Virus record (IMG/VR): IMGVR_UViG_3300044799_000425 | Location: 1 to 23,946 of that record | Length of the DNA stretch: 23,946 bases | Strand: one strand, 5' to 3' | Origin: a virus | Part shown: in pieces, positions 12,946-21,138 of the stretch | How positions within the stretch are numbered: position 1 is the stretch's first letter | How the letters are laid out: each line of letters opens with the position of its first letter | Made by a program: the position numbers and the translations under genes | The notes under the pieces: model-generated | Seen by the model: the letters and a program-made list of their open reading frames with translations, nothing else | What the model was told of the DNA's origin: nothing | Databases searched by the model: none

Positions 12946-14946
12946 ATGCCAGAAGAAAAAGAAGAAACGCAACCGCAGAAAAAGAACGGTGAAGACGAAA
13001 AATCCTGGTTTGTCGTCGATGGCGTCGAAAAATCAGAAGAGGAGTTCTGCGGCTGGATAACAGATCAGGTCGTAAACCATCCCGTCGTCAAGAAATATCA
13101 CGGAAAATGGAGGGAGCTCATCGCTTGGACGGAAGAGGGAGAGCAGTTCTCCGAGTGGAGCGACAGCAAAAGGGCCATGATCCCCGTCGAGCTCGTCCGG
13201 AGGAAAAAGAAGGTCGTTATAAACCTCATGAAGCCCCTGGTCGAGGCCATAGAAAGCAAGATCAATCTTTTCTACAAGGTGATGGGCGCGCCGAATTCTT
13301 CAGAGATGAAAGACATTCGCGGGGCTGAGGTAGCCGGCCGTCTTCTCGATTACAATGACTACACGAATGGGATCGAGGATGTCTTCGAGGAAGTCAAGTA
13401 CGACATGACCCGGCCCGGCCTGGGCTGCATGAAATGGTTTTGGGATCCCATGGCCGAAGGGAAGGAGAGGATAAAGAAAGGCGGGGAGCCGAGAACCGTT
13501 CCCGGAGAAGTAGCCGTCGAGGTTGTCCCCATTTTCAACATCCGTCCGCTTCCTTATACGGCCAAGAATCCGAAGCAGATGAAGGGGATCATCGAGATCG
13601 CCGAGATAACGAAGGAAGAGGTCAAAGACCTTTTCCTGAAATACGGGAGAATAACTTCCGAGCAGATAGAGGAAGTCGTCGAATCGGAGAAAAAAGACAA
13701 GGACCCGGCGCCGACTGAAAGTGACGAGACTGCCCTTACGATAAAAACCTTCCTTGAAAAGAAATCGGAGGATTATCCCAAGGGCCGGAAGGTCATCGTT
13801 TTTGGAAAGCACGCGGTTTACTGCGGCCCGAACAAGAACCCCAAGACGGAACTCGGGTATTTCTTCTTCTTCTACAAGAAAAGTCCGTATTCTTTCTGGG
13901 GTACGTCTCCGCTCAGCTACATTCAACCGATCCAGCGGGAATTTAACCGCACTGTCTCCATCATCTCCGAACACCTGGAGGCATGGAGGCCGAAAATGTC
14001 CGTCGGCCAGGGGGCCTTGAAGAGGGCGGGATCGCTGACGATTGATTCCTTTGAGATCGTCGAGGTCGATTACAGCCGCGGGGAACCCCGGCCCATCAAT
14101 ATGCCGGAACTTTCAGCTCAGGTCATGGCTTGGAGGGATTTCCTCATAAGTTCCATCGATCGTGTCTCGAACGTCCACGAGGTGAGTTACGCCAGGCTTC
14201 CCCAATATGCCAGCCGTGCGCCGGCGTCGCTTTATTCGATGATGCTGGAGCAGGAGAACATCAAACTCGATCCGATGGTCAGACGCACGAACAGGACGAT
14301 CATCGAAATGTGCAAGTTCAGGCTTCTCCTCATGGACCAGCACTACGACAACCCGCGGTTGACGAAGATCATGGGCGAAGGGAGAAAGGCGTCGATCGAC
14401 TATTTCAACAAGGCCGACCTGAACTCGAATTTTGATGTCCGGCTTGAAATCGGCGTCTCTCTCAATCAGTCAACGACCATCCAGCAGCGCCTTCTTATCG
14501 AACTCTGGGAGAAGGGGATTATCGAGCAGACAGACAAGAACAGAAACAAAATAAATCAACTCCTGAACTTGGGGACCGCGGAACAGGCGCTCAGGACCGA
14601 CATGGCCGATACCGAAAAAGCCATGCGCGAGAACCAGGCGTTCATGGACAACACCTATGAGAAGACGAGACAAGAGGGCGGAGTTAATCTTCTTTTAGAT
14701 GACGATCACGAGATCCACCTCGAGATCCACGTCGTGCTCTTGAAGTCCGAAGAAGCGGCCAAATGGGAAGATGCGAGATTCAAGGCGGTTGAAGACCACA
14801 TCAACAAACATCGGGAGAAATACCTTGCAGCGATTGCGGCGATGCAACCTACTGCGGAAATTCCCGGACAAGTTCCGCCACCCGGCCCCTTGACAATTGA
14901 GGGAAACGAACCCATGATTGAAGGCATGGGTGGACCTGGAATGTAA
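12946..14946 (+). CDS. portal protein
   Basis: 666 residues. The size, position after terminase and sequence style fit a podovirus-type portal, the dodecameric ring at the head vertex through which DNA passes. The N-terminal part (about 20-130) is charged and helical. Then comes a wing-like alpha/beta region with the SFWGTSPLSYIQPIQREFNR segment (about 323-342), common in portals of this type, and the stem/crown helices (NRTIIEMCKFRLLLMDQHYD, TIQQRLLIELWEKGIIEQ). The C-terminus is Pro/Gly/Met-rich. A weak ribosome-binding site (GATAGAG) precedes the ATG. The following gene starts 18 bases after the stop. Confidence 0.87.
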   Translation: MPEEKEETQPQKKNGEDEKSWFVVDGVEKSEEEFCGWITDQVVNHPVVKKYHGKWRELIAWTEEGEQFSEWSDSKRAMIPVELVRRKKKVVINLMKPLVEAIESKINLFYKVMGAPNSSEMKDIRGAEVAGRLLDYNDYTNGIEDVFEEVKYDMTRPGLGCMKWFWDPMAEGKERIKKGGEPRTVPGEVAVEVVPIFNIRPLPYTAKNPKQMKGIIEIAEITKEEVKDLFLKYGRITSEQIEEVVESEKKDKDPAPTESDETALTIKTFLEKKSEDYPKGRKVIVFGKHAVYCGPNKNPKTELGYFFFFYKKSPYSFWGTSPLSYIQPIQREFNRTVSIISEHLEAWRPKMSVGQGALKRAGSLTIDSFEIVEVDYSRGEPRPINMPELSAQVMAWRDFLISSIDRVSNVHEVSYARLPQYASRAPASLYSMMLEQENIKLDPMVRRTNRTIIEMCKFRLLLMDQHYDNPRLTKIMGEGRKASIDYFNKADLNSNFDVRLEIGVSLNQSTTIQQRLLIELWEKGIIEQTDKNRNKINQLLNLGTAEQALRTDMADTEKAMRENQAFMDNTYEKTRQEGGVNLLLDDDHEIHLEIHVVLLKSEEAAKWEDARFKAVEDHINKHREKYLAAIAAMQPTAEIPGQVPPPGPLTIEGNEPMIEGMGGPGM

Positions 14947-14963
14947 ATTCGTAAGGAGACGAA

Positions 14964-16088
14964 ATGCCAGAAGAAGAGAAAGACCAAACGGCAGCGACCG
15001 AAGCTCCGAAGTCTGAAGAAGGTTATAAACTCCCGGAAAGAGGATTTTTCCAGGGAGAAGACATGATGAAATTCGCGGAGCAAATGGAGGAGGTCTCAAA
15101 AGCCGCCCCAACTCCGGCGAAGAAAGAAACGCGTCCCTGTCCCGAAGGCGTGCCTTGCCCCGACGAAGAGAAGGAGGCCAAACCCGCAGAAAAAGGGAAG
15201 CCTTTCAAAATTCTCAAGGTCAAGGGCAAGGAAGTTCCGGTTTATTCTGAGGAAGAGTATAACGAACTCGCTCAGAAGGGAGCCCACTATACAAGGGAAC
15301 GTCAGAAAGATTCCGAATGGGAAAGGGATCTTCAATCGCGGGAGGAACGCATCGAGCGTCTTTCCCCGCACATAGAGAGAATCGTCGAATTTCTTGACGG
15401 AGGCGGAGAACTCCCGGGCGCGAGAGCGCCAAGAAGGGAAGAACCTCAGCTCGAGGAAGAAATACTCGACCCCGTAGCCGCAGACAGAATGAAGCGCCTT
15501 GAGGAACGGCTGGGATCTCTCGAAAGCGAAAATAAAAACCTCAAAGGTCGGGCGCAGGTGGATTCCTTCGAAAGAGCCCAGAGGGAACTCACCGAAACAT
15601 TCAACTCAGTCTCAAAGGAAGTCCCCTTCGAGCAGGTCTTGGATGAAGACAATCGCAACATTAGCCAGGAAGTTTTCGCGGGTCTTATCGCCTTAAAAGC
15701 GAATAAAGACGCCCTTCGGATGAAGTCCGAACGGGGATTCAAAATGAAGACGATGGCCGAATACATGACCGACACGGCAAAGGACTTGGCCTATCTCGAA
15801 AAGCATTTTCGAGGAAATGGGCCGGGCGAAGTATCGGCGGAAATCGTCAAAACGAAATTCCCCAAAGTCGCGGAAGCTCTCGGCCAGGAAGCGATAGACG
15901 CTTATCTACAGAAGATCGAAGAATCCGGAGAACCCGTAGTCCGGTCGACCAAGACGGAACCCTCCGTCCGTCCTCCGAAAAGGGAAATCAAGAGTATTGC
16001 AGACGGCCTTGAGCAAGGTCTAAACGACCCCGAAATTATGGAAGGGCTCGGAGAATTAGGACGAAAGTTCAGAATCTCCAACACTTAA
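14964..16088 (+). CDS. scaffolding protein
   Basis: 374 residues, highly charged and Glu/Lys-rich, located between portal and capsid as scaffold proteins usually are. The N-terminal third is disordered-looking, with a CPEGVPC segment (about 59-65). A GKPFKILKVKGKEVPVYSEEEYNELAQKGAHYT block (about 78-110) resembles a common motif in phage scaffolds. A long coiled-coil region follows (about 160-220, DRMKRLEERLGSLESENKNL). The C-terminus ends in helices (LEQGLNDPEIMEGLGELGRKF) that could be the capsid-binding part. It would guide capsid assembly and be released. Ribosome-binding site GTAAGGAG. Confidence 0.82.
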   Translation: MPEEEKDQTAATEAPKSEEGYKLPERGFFQGEDMMKFAEQMEEVSKAAPTPAKKETRPCPEGVPCPDEEKEAKPAEKGKPFKILKVKGKEVPVYSEEEYNELAQKGAHYTRERQKDSEWERDLQSREERIERLSPHIERIVEFLDGGGELPGARAPRREEPQLEEEILDPVAADRMKRLEERLGSLESENKNLKGRAQVDSFERAQRELTETFNSVSKEVPFEQVLDEDNRNISQEVFAGLIALKANKDALRMKSERGFKMKTMAEYMTDTAKDLAYLEKHFRGNGPGEVSAEIVKTKFPKVAEALGQEAIDAYLQKIEESGEPVVRSTKTEPSVRPPKREIKSIADGLEQGLNDPEIMEGLGELGRKFRISNT

Positions 16089-16106
16089 GACAGGAGGACT
16101 ACTCAA

Positions 16107-17390
16107 ATGTCAGTTTTTTCAATGGGAACCTCCGCTACAGACAAACTCTTTTTAGAGTTCGTCATGCCGGGTTTCCACGTTCAGATAAAAGAGCACAGCA
16201 AGCTCTATGATCGGTTCAAAACCGATACCTCTCACGTCGTAGGCAAATACGCCGTGTTCAAATGTTTGACGGCTTCACCGAAAAGCGCCAGACCGTCTTC
16301 AAGCTCGACTCTCCCCACGGCAAAGCAGGGGACCTATGACGAGTTCATCATCTACATGAAGCGCGGCATGTACGCCCAGCTTCAGTTCGACGGCTTGGCT
16401 ATCGCTTGCTCGAAGGGCAAGGGGGCCGTCATGGACGTGCTCAAGGCCGAGATGGAAGGCATGAGCATTCAGATCGCCCGGAAACTCAATCGGCAGTATT
16501 GGGGCGACGGGTCGGGCCGGCTTGCGGTGATGTATGCGGCCGTCTCTAATTCGACGGCAGGCTATGTCGATTCCGCACAGTTCGGCTTGGATTCCGCGGG
16601 ATACACGGATCCGGCAAACTACCTGGACGAAGGCGGAGAATACGACATTTACACTTCAGCCGGAGTTCTTGAGGCAGAGGGCGTCACGATCAGTGCGATC
16701 GGAACCCAGACGGCAGGGTACAGGGCTGTCACCTTCGACAGTGCTATCACTGTCAGCGCCGATTCGCTCATCTTCGACCACGACACCTATGCGGCTTCGC
16801 AGGCCGCGGGCACGGGCGTTCCCATGGGTCTTCATGGAATCGTCGAGGCTTCCGATCCTTATACCGGAATCACCGAGACATCATTCCAGAATATCGACAG
16901 GGACACCTACGCCTGGGCGAGAGCTCAGGAAGTGAACATGAGTTCCCTGGCAGTCACGAATTCGAAGATGCTGGAAACGATCATGGCGATCGAAAAGTTC
17001 GGCAAGGCCAAGGTTGGCATCACGAACGAAAAAATCTGGACCGCGATCTTCGAGCAGTGGGAAGGCACGATCGGGCTCAAGCCTGAACCCGCCCTGTGGG
17101 GAGGCACAACCGGTCTCTCTTTTTACGGCGGCAAGGCGGGCAAACTCCCGATCATTTATGACTTCGACTGCCCGGACAATACCATAATGTTCCTGGATGA
17201 CGACTATCTCCAGGTCTACTCCCCCTACGAAAAGAGTGGAATGACCTGGCTCCCCGGCGACAACGGTATTCTTACCCGCGTAGCCGGAAAGGATGAATGG
17301 GTCGCGTCCCTGGTCCATTATTACAACTTCGGGTCGAACAAGCCCCAGGCTCTCGGCAAGCTCTACGGCGTTAAGCACGCCGCTGCGTAA
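16107..17390 (+). CDS. major capsid protein
   Basis: 427 residues after a strong ribosome-binding site (ACAGGAGG). It follows scaffold directly and is in turn followed by small structural genes, the standard capsid position. Helical and basic segments in the first third (KLYDRFKTDTSHVVGKYAVFK, VMDVLKAEMEGMSIQIARKL) resemble the N-arm and spine helix of HK97-fold capsids. The middle (about 140-260) is a beta-rich Ala/Ser/Thr/Gly region that may be an inserted surface domain. The C-terminal part (ATNSKMLETI-type helix, then PIIYDFDCPDNTIMFLDDDYLQVY) fits the A and P domains, where short strands alternate with loops. The assignment rests on position, size and this pattern; no cleavage site is evident. 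Confidence 0.88.
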   Translation: MSVFSMGTSATDKLFLEFVMPGFHVQIKEHSKLYDRFKTDTSHVVGKYAVFKCLTASPKSARPSSSSTLPTAKQGTYDEFIIYMKRGMYAQLQFDGLAIACSKGKGAVMDVLKAEMEGMSIQIARKLNRQYWGDGSGRLAVMYAAVSNSTAGYVDSAQFGLDSAGYTDPANYLDEGGEYDIYTSAGVLEAEGVTISAIGTQTAGYRAVTFDSAITVSADSLIFDHDTYAASQAAGTGVPMGLHGIVEASDPYTGITETSFQNIDRDTYAWARAQEVNMSSLAVTNSKMLETIMAIEKFGKAKVGITNEKIWTAIFEQWEGTIGLKPEPALWGGTTGLSFYGGKAGKLPIIYDFDCPDNTIMFLDDDYLQVYSPYEKSGMTWLPGDNGILTRVAGKDEWVASLVHYYNFGSNKPQALGKLYGVKHAAA

Positions 17391-17400
17391 GGAGGAAATC

Positions 17401-17751
17401 ATGTTCCAACCAGCAGACTCTATTTTCACGAAAATCAAATGCGATCGGGTCAAGGTCGCAAAACACCTTGAACTCGACTCCGAGATCGTCTCGGCTTCCG
17501 GGGCCATCAGCGTTGTCAAGCCGGTGAGTTATATTCTCGCCGCTGCGACAGCCTGCACCTTGGCGAACGGGACGTATCCGGGCCAGATCAAGATCATCAT
17601 CTGCAAGACCTACAGTTCCACGATCACTGTTACTCCGGCGAACCACATCAACACATCCGTCGCTTTCGGCGCAGCCGGGCAGAGCTGGATCGGAATCTGG
17701 CACGACGGCAACTGGTACAACATCGCTATCAACGCCGCGACCATCAGCTAG
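17401..17751 (+). CDS. small beta-rich virion protein, possible decoration protein
   Basis: 116 residues, ATG following AAGGAGG by five bases and ten bases after the capsid stop. The pattern NGTYPGQIKIIICKTYSS, then TITVTPANH...FGAAGQSWIGIWHDGNWYNIA, matches a small beta-sandwich repeat seen in phage structural proteins, in which a Gly-rich strand leads to W-x-G-x-W. Capsid decoration or head stabilisation is likely by position, unproven. A terminator follows. Confidence 0.7.
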   Translation: MFQPADSIFTKIKCDRVKVAKHLELDSEIVSASGAISVVKPVSYILAAATACTLANGTYPGQIKIIICKTYSSTITVTPANHINTSVAFGAAGQSWIGIWHDGNWYNIAINAATIS

Positions 17752-17791
17752 GGCGGCAAGTAGAAAAGGACAGGAAAATACTTTGAAGCCT

Positions 17792-17836
17792 AAGGGGTCG
17801 GAATGTGATCGCCATACGTCTGCCGGCCCCTTTTTT
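17792..17836 (+). terminator. rho-independent terminator
   Basis: AAGGGGTCGG (17792-17801) pairs with CCGGCCCCTT (17823-17832), ten pairs with one U-G wobble, a loop of 21 bases, and a run of six T (17831-17836). It lies between the capsid-companion gene and the next structural gene, whose AAAAAAGGAG ribosome site begins right after it. It would lower downstream expression relative to the capsid. Confidence 0.82.
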
Positions 17837-17850
17837 AAAAAGGAGAAAAA

Positions 17851-18768
17851 ATGGCCACATTTAGAGGCCGGCTAACAGCCGGAAGATTAGAGGTCGACCA
17901 CGGCCTCGATTTGACAAGGGCGGAATCCCTCACCGGGTTGACGAGCCAGAACGCCATCAAGTTCGCAAGTGGTTGCTACATCGGGTCGAACTACACGACC
18001 GGGGAGTGGACAAAGGGCATCAAGATCAAGGACACCCTGACCGAGGGAACCTACACCACGGAATACAAGGGCAAGTACGCCAGTGTCGTCACCATTGAGG
18101 CCAATACGACTTCAACAAGAGACGGACACACGAACGGCGCGGCCCTTCGGGTCGACTTCGCCAGAGAAGCAGGATACAACCACACCGGGGGTTCTGAGGA
18201 CATCGCGGCCAGGATTAACGCCACAAACTACTGCACACTGACATCGGGCGGAATCCGGGCCTTAGGCGTCACGGCCACAAACCGAACAGGTACTGTCGCC
18301 AAGGTTCAGGGAGTTCTTATCACGGCCCACCAGAGGGACTCCGGAGGGTTCACGACAGGCCTTTACGGAGCGCGGATCGTCTCAAAGAACCAGTCCCCGA
18401 GCGTCGCCACGGGCTATCAGCACGCCTTGGAGGTAGCCGACGAGTCCGACGGAGTTCAACCGGCACTGAACTCGATCGTGTGGATCGAGAAGCAATCGAA
18501 TTCTTACACAGCCGCGACAAGGGCCGGGATCGAGATCGTCAACAACTGCAACACGACCTATGCCCAGGTCATCACGAACGGTATCTACTTCAAGAGCGGG
18601 GCGTCGGGTTCCAACATCACGAACGCATTCGGATTCGACAGCGATGACGGGACGGATGGGGCCACGCTGGGAGATGGAAGCTGGACGATGGGCGGCGCTG
18701 AAGCGATCATTACAATCGCCGTCGCGGGAACAACCTATTACATCAAGGCAAGCGCAACAGCGGTGTAG
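17851..18768 (+). CDS. beta-rich structural protein
   Basis: 305 residues after AAAAAAGGAG. The sequence is dominated by Thr, Gly, Ser and Ala with short beta strands (VVTIEANTTS, AALRVDFAREAGY, TGLYGARIVSKNQ), and resembles a parallel beta structure. Position between capsid and adaptor suggests a head fibre, a decoration protein or a tail-associated protein. A short conserved ending (TIAVAGTTYYIKASATAV) resembles strand-rich terminal segments of phage structural proteins. No enzymatic motif visible. Role inferred from context. Confidence 0.62.
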   Translation: MATFRGRLTAGRLEVDHGLDLTRAESLTGLTSQNAIKFASGCYIGSNYTTGEWTKGIKIKDTLTEGTYTTEYKGKYASVVTIEANTTSTRDGHTNGAALRVDFAREAGYNHTGGSEDIAARINATNYCTLTSGGIRALGVTATNRTGTVAKVQGVLITAHQRDSGGFTTGLYGARIVSKNQSPSVATGYQHALEVADESDGVQPALNSIVWIEKQSNSYTAATRAGIEIVNNCNTTYAQVITNGIYFKSGASGSNITNAFGFDSDDGTDGATLGDGSWTMGGAEAIITIAVAGTTYYIKASATAV

Positions 18769-18776
18769 GGTTGAAA

Positions 18777-19046
18777 ATGGCCTCACAGCAAGCATGGGAC
18801 GATTTTGAATCCGTCAAAAGGATCATCGCCGTTCTGAACTCTCAAATCGCCGGGTCCTTCAAAGGATATTTGGATGAACTGAATTCCCTATTCACAGCTA
18901 TCTCCGCAGATCCAGCGAGAAGCGCGGAAGTGATTGCCTTGGCCGACAGTCATCCTGTTCTGAATAGCGCGTATCTGAGCGAAGGGGCCGGAAAGTTCTT
19001 GGCGTTGAGGGCATGGCTTATTGCCAACGGCTACATTTTGGAATGA
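18777..19046 (+). CDS. small helical structural or assembly protein
   Basis: 89 residues from ATG with TAGGG six bases upstream; a TTG two codons upstream, within the stop-start junction, is less likely. The sequence is almost entirely helical (WDDFESVKRIIAVLNSQIAGSFKGYLDELNSLFTAI, SEGAGKFLALRAWLIANGYI). No family recognised. Position in the structural block suggests head or tail assembly. Confidence 0.68.
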   Translation: MASQQAWDDFESVKRIIAVLNSQIAGSFKGYLDELNSLFTAISADPARSAEVIALADSHPVLNSAYLSEGAGKFLALRAWLIANGYILE

Positions 19047-19048
19047 TG

Positions 19049-19074
19049 AAGGGGGCCGGGGTAACTCGGCCCTT
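19049..19074 (+). terminator. hairpin, weak terminator candidate
   Basis: AAGG-GGGCCG pairs with CGGCCC-TT around a loop of eight bases with a two-base bulge. It is followed by CTCTTC rather than a T-run, so termination would be weak at best. It has the same placement style as the hairpin at 17792. Confidence 0.4.
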
Positions 19075-19097
19075 CTCTTCATAAAGAGGAGATGAAG

Positions 19098-19583
19098 ATG
19101 AAGCAAAGGAAAAACGTCTACATGGCCTACATCCCGCCACAGGCGACCGCTGCGAACAAGTATCTTCTGGCACTTCTCAATACAGAAGCTGGCCAGAGAC
19201 TCAGGATCTTTGATCTCAGGATCATAAACGGCAAACTTACCGCCGTCTCGGGAGTGGGGGTTGAGCTGGACATCATCAAGATCACGGCGATCGTCGGAGG
19301 GACTGACGTGACCCCAACTCCATGTGACGGGAAAGACCCGGCACTGGCTGGAGTGACCTCTGTTTATGCGGCCACATCAGTCACGGCGGGGGCTACGATG
19401 TTTTCGGTCTTCGAGAACAACGATGAGATCGCCCTGACAAACCCCAGGCCGGAACATCCACAAAACATCCTGCCGCACCCGATCGTCTGCTATGACGACC
19501 AAGGTATTGCCGTAAAGCAGATCACGGATTCGACAGTGGGATCATTCGGGATTCTCTGTCTCTTCGAAAGAGAACTGATTTAA
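19098..19583 (+). CDS. beta-rich structural protein
   Basis: 161 residues. ATG 19098 is chosen: GAGGAG lies directly against an in-frame ATG at 19092 but six bases before 19098. The protein is strand-rich (LRIFDLRIINGKLTAVSGVGVELDIIKITAIVGG) and carries a conserved acidic/Asn segment (ENNDEIALTNPRPEHPQ). Possible head or tail structural component. No family recognised. Confidence 0.68.
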   Translation: MKQRKNVYMAYIPPQATAANKYLLALLNTEAGQRLRIFDLRIINGKLTAVSGVGVELDIIKITAIVGGTDVTPTPCDGKDPALAGVTSVYAATSVTAGATMFSVFENNDEIALTNPRPEHPQNILPHPIVCYDDQGIAVKQITDSTVGSFGILCLFERELI

Positions 19584-19603
19584 AACCAATAAAAGGAGAC
19601 AAA

Positions 19604-19996
19604 ATGAGCAAAAAGCTGTCTGTGCCGCCTACTCCGGCGGACCCCGGAGCAACGTTGGAGTTCTCCGTCCGCGACCGGCTGAAGTTCGGTAGCGTTTTTC
19701 CGGAGCAAGGAAATCTTCTGGAGATGAAGCTTGTGAAGTCGATCGAACGGAAGATCGAGCTAACCGCGGAGGAACTCGCCAAGATCGGCTATCAGGACAT
19801 CATCGACCCACAAGGAAGGCCGACCGGGAGGGTGAAGTGGGAGGCTAAGAAAGAGAAGCCCCTTGTGGTTTCTCTCTCTGGAATCGAGATCGATTTTCTG
19901 AAAAAGGTCATCAACCGGTTGAGTGGGGAAAACAAGATCGGCCAGGATTTCGCCGACCTTGCCATTAAAATCGACGAGGTGAAAAAAGGCGCATGA
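19604..19996 (+). CDS. phage structural-block protein of unknown function
   Basis: 130 residues, ATG after AAAAGGAG. N-terminus Pro-rich, then LTAEELAKIGYQDIID and a C-terminal helical segment GIEIDFLKKVINRLSGENKIGQDFADLAIKI. I recall this type of protein in the tail-proximal part of head modules, but not its function. Its stop overlaps the next start (ATGA). Confidence 0.7.
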   Translation: MSKKLSVPPTPADPGATLEFSVRDRLKFGSVFPEQGNLLEMKLVKSIERKIELTAEELAKIGYQDIIDPQGRPTGRVKWEAKKEKPLVVSLSGIEIDFLKKVINRLSGENKIGQDFADLAIKIDEVKKGA

Positions 19997-20394
19997 TCCC
20001 TCCCAAGTGGTTTCTCAGAGACTTGGAGATTATCGACAAGTCCTATTTCCCGGCCTGGAATGAAAAGGCGGGATACTGGGAAATCAAAAAGAAGATGCAC
20101 GAATACTATATGGGTAGGAGCCGGGGCAGGAGTTTTGTTGCAGAGGTCTTAGACCCGACCATCGGAGTGTTCAAGGAACTCAATAACAATGTCCTTGATA
20201 ACATCCGCCAGCGCAAAAAACTCAGCATCCAATATCCTGGGGCATCCTATCTCAAATGGATCATGGATCAGGCGAAAGAATCAAAGGCGAAGAAAAACGC
20301 CCTTGCGGTTGAAATGGCGACCGAAGGATTTATGAGGATTTTTAACCAAGGAAAATCGAAGCAGTTCGATATGGCAGTTCCAGAGAAAAACTAA
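19993..20394 (+). CDS. helical protein before head-tail adaptor
   Basis: 133 residues, ATG overlapping the preceding stop. The N-terminal motif PPKWFLRDLEIIDKSYFPAWNEKAGYWEI is aromatic and conserved-looking. The remainder is helical and basic (NNNVLDNIRQRKKLSIQYPGASYLKWIMDQAKESKAKKNA). Likely paired with the preceding gene. No family recognised. Confidence 0.7.
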   Translation: MIPPKWFLRDLEIIDKSYFPAWNEKAGYWEIKKKMHEYYMGRSRGRSFVAEVLDPTIGVFKELNNNVLDNIRQRKKLSIQYPGASYLKWIMDQAKESKAKKNALAVEMATEGFMRIFNQGKSKQFDMAVPEKN

Positions 20395-20427
20395 AACAGA
20401 CGGCGGGCTCATAGCAGGAGGACTCGC

Positions 20428-21135
20428 ATGACGCTCGCAGAACTTAGGTCGGCGGTTCGATATCTCTCGAAAGAGTGGGAGACCGATTCCGGTACGCTTT
20501 TCCCGTCGGACAATACGCTTCTCGATCTCTACCTGAACTGGGCCTGTGAGCAGGTTGTCCTGGATCTCGTGGAGTTCCTGCCGGAGACCTTTCTGACTTA
20601 TGAGGATATAACCCTGGTCGCAAGCCAGGCCCCCTATACCCTCACAGCCGAATGGCTTCAGATTTGGGCGATACAGAAAAACGTCACGAGCGAAGCGCCG
20701 AAACTCATTCCTTACAGGGATGTAAAACAACTTCCTTTCAAGGGGTATACTGGGGAGACTGCGGAATTTCCAAAGTGCTGGTATCTCAAAGGAAAATCGA
20801 TCTGCTTCTGGCCGACGCCGAGCGTGGCTAAGACAACCTATGCCCGTGCCTGGATCATCCAGCCGGAGGTGGCTACGATAGTTGCGGCCGGACCTTCGAT
20901 TATCCCGCGGGTCGCCCATAAACTCATTTCGATCCAGGCTTGCATCCTGGCGGCGATTATGAATGAGACCTCGATAACTTCCCTTGAAACCCTTTATGCC
21001 CGGCTCCTGGGCCAGGTCAGGGGCGTCATCGGAGTTCAAGTTCAGCAGCAACCAAGGTTCCTGGGCGAGAGCGTTCTGGATCTTGAAAACGTGGAGGCGC
21101 GTGACAAAGCCTTCTATGACGGTCACTGGGATTAA
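20428..21135 (+). CDS. head-tail adaptor-like protein
   Basis: 235 residues after AGGAGG. MTLAELRSAVRYLSKEWETDSGTLFPSDNTLLDLYLNWACEQV at the start is the helix-rich pattern of phage adaptor proteins (a common opening: L-x-x-x-V-x-x-x-L...(F/W)-x-D-x-x-(L/I)-x-x-x-(L/I)-N-x-A). The middle is beta-rich. The C-terminal half is helical (RVAHKLISIQACILAAIMNE, LYARLLGQVRGVIG). Directly before the nozzle-like gene, as in P22- and T7-like viruses. Adaptors form a ring under the portal. Confidence 0.78.
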   Translation: MTLAELRSAVRYLSKEWETDSGTLFPSDNTLLDLYLNWACEQVVLDLVEFLPETFLTYEDITLVASQAPYTLTAEWLQIWAIQKNVTSEAPKLIPYRDVKQLPFKGYTGETAEFPKCWYLKGKSICFWPTPSVAKTTYARAWIIQPEVATIVAAGPSIIPRVAHKLISIQACILAAIMNETSITSLETLYARLLGQVRGVIGVQVQQQPRFLGESVLDLENVEARDKAFYDGHWD

Positions 21136-21138
21136 AAC

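Noticed and set aside
13300-13974. Long minus-strand frame opposite the portal gene
   Set aside because: Shadow of the portal gene's codon bias; no ribosome site and no recognisable fold.
14889-14917. TTGACA with CATGAT 17 bases later near the portal 3' end
   Set aside because: Consensus-like but it does not share the phage-specific fixed bases or spacing of the repeated element and lies in coding sequence.
20281-21126. Long open frame on the minus strand (281 codons)
   Set aside because: It is antisense to well-supported structural genes, starts without a ribosome site and has no protein-like pattern.
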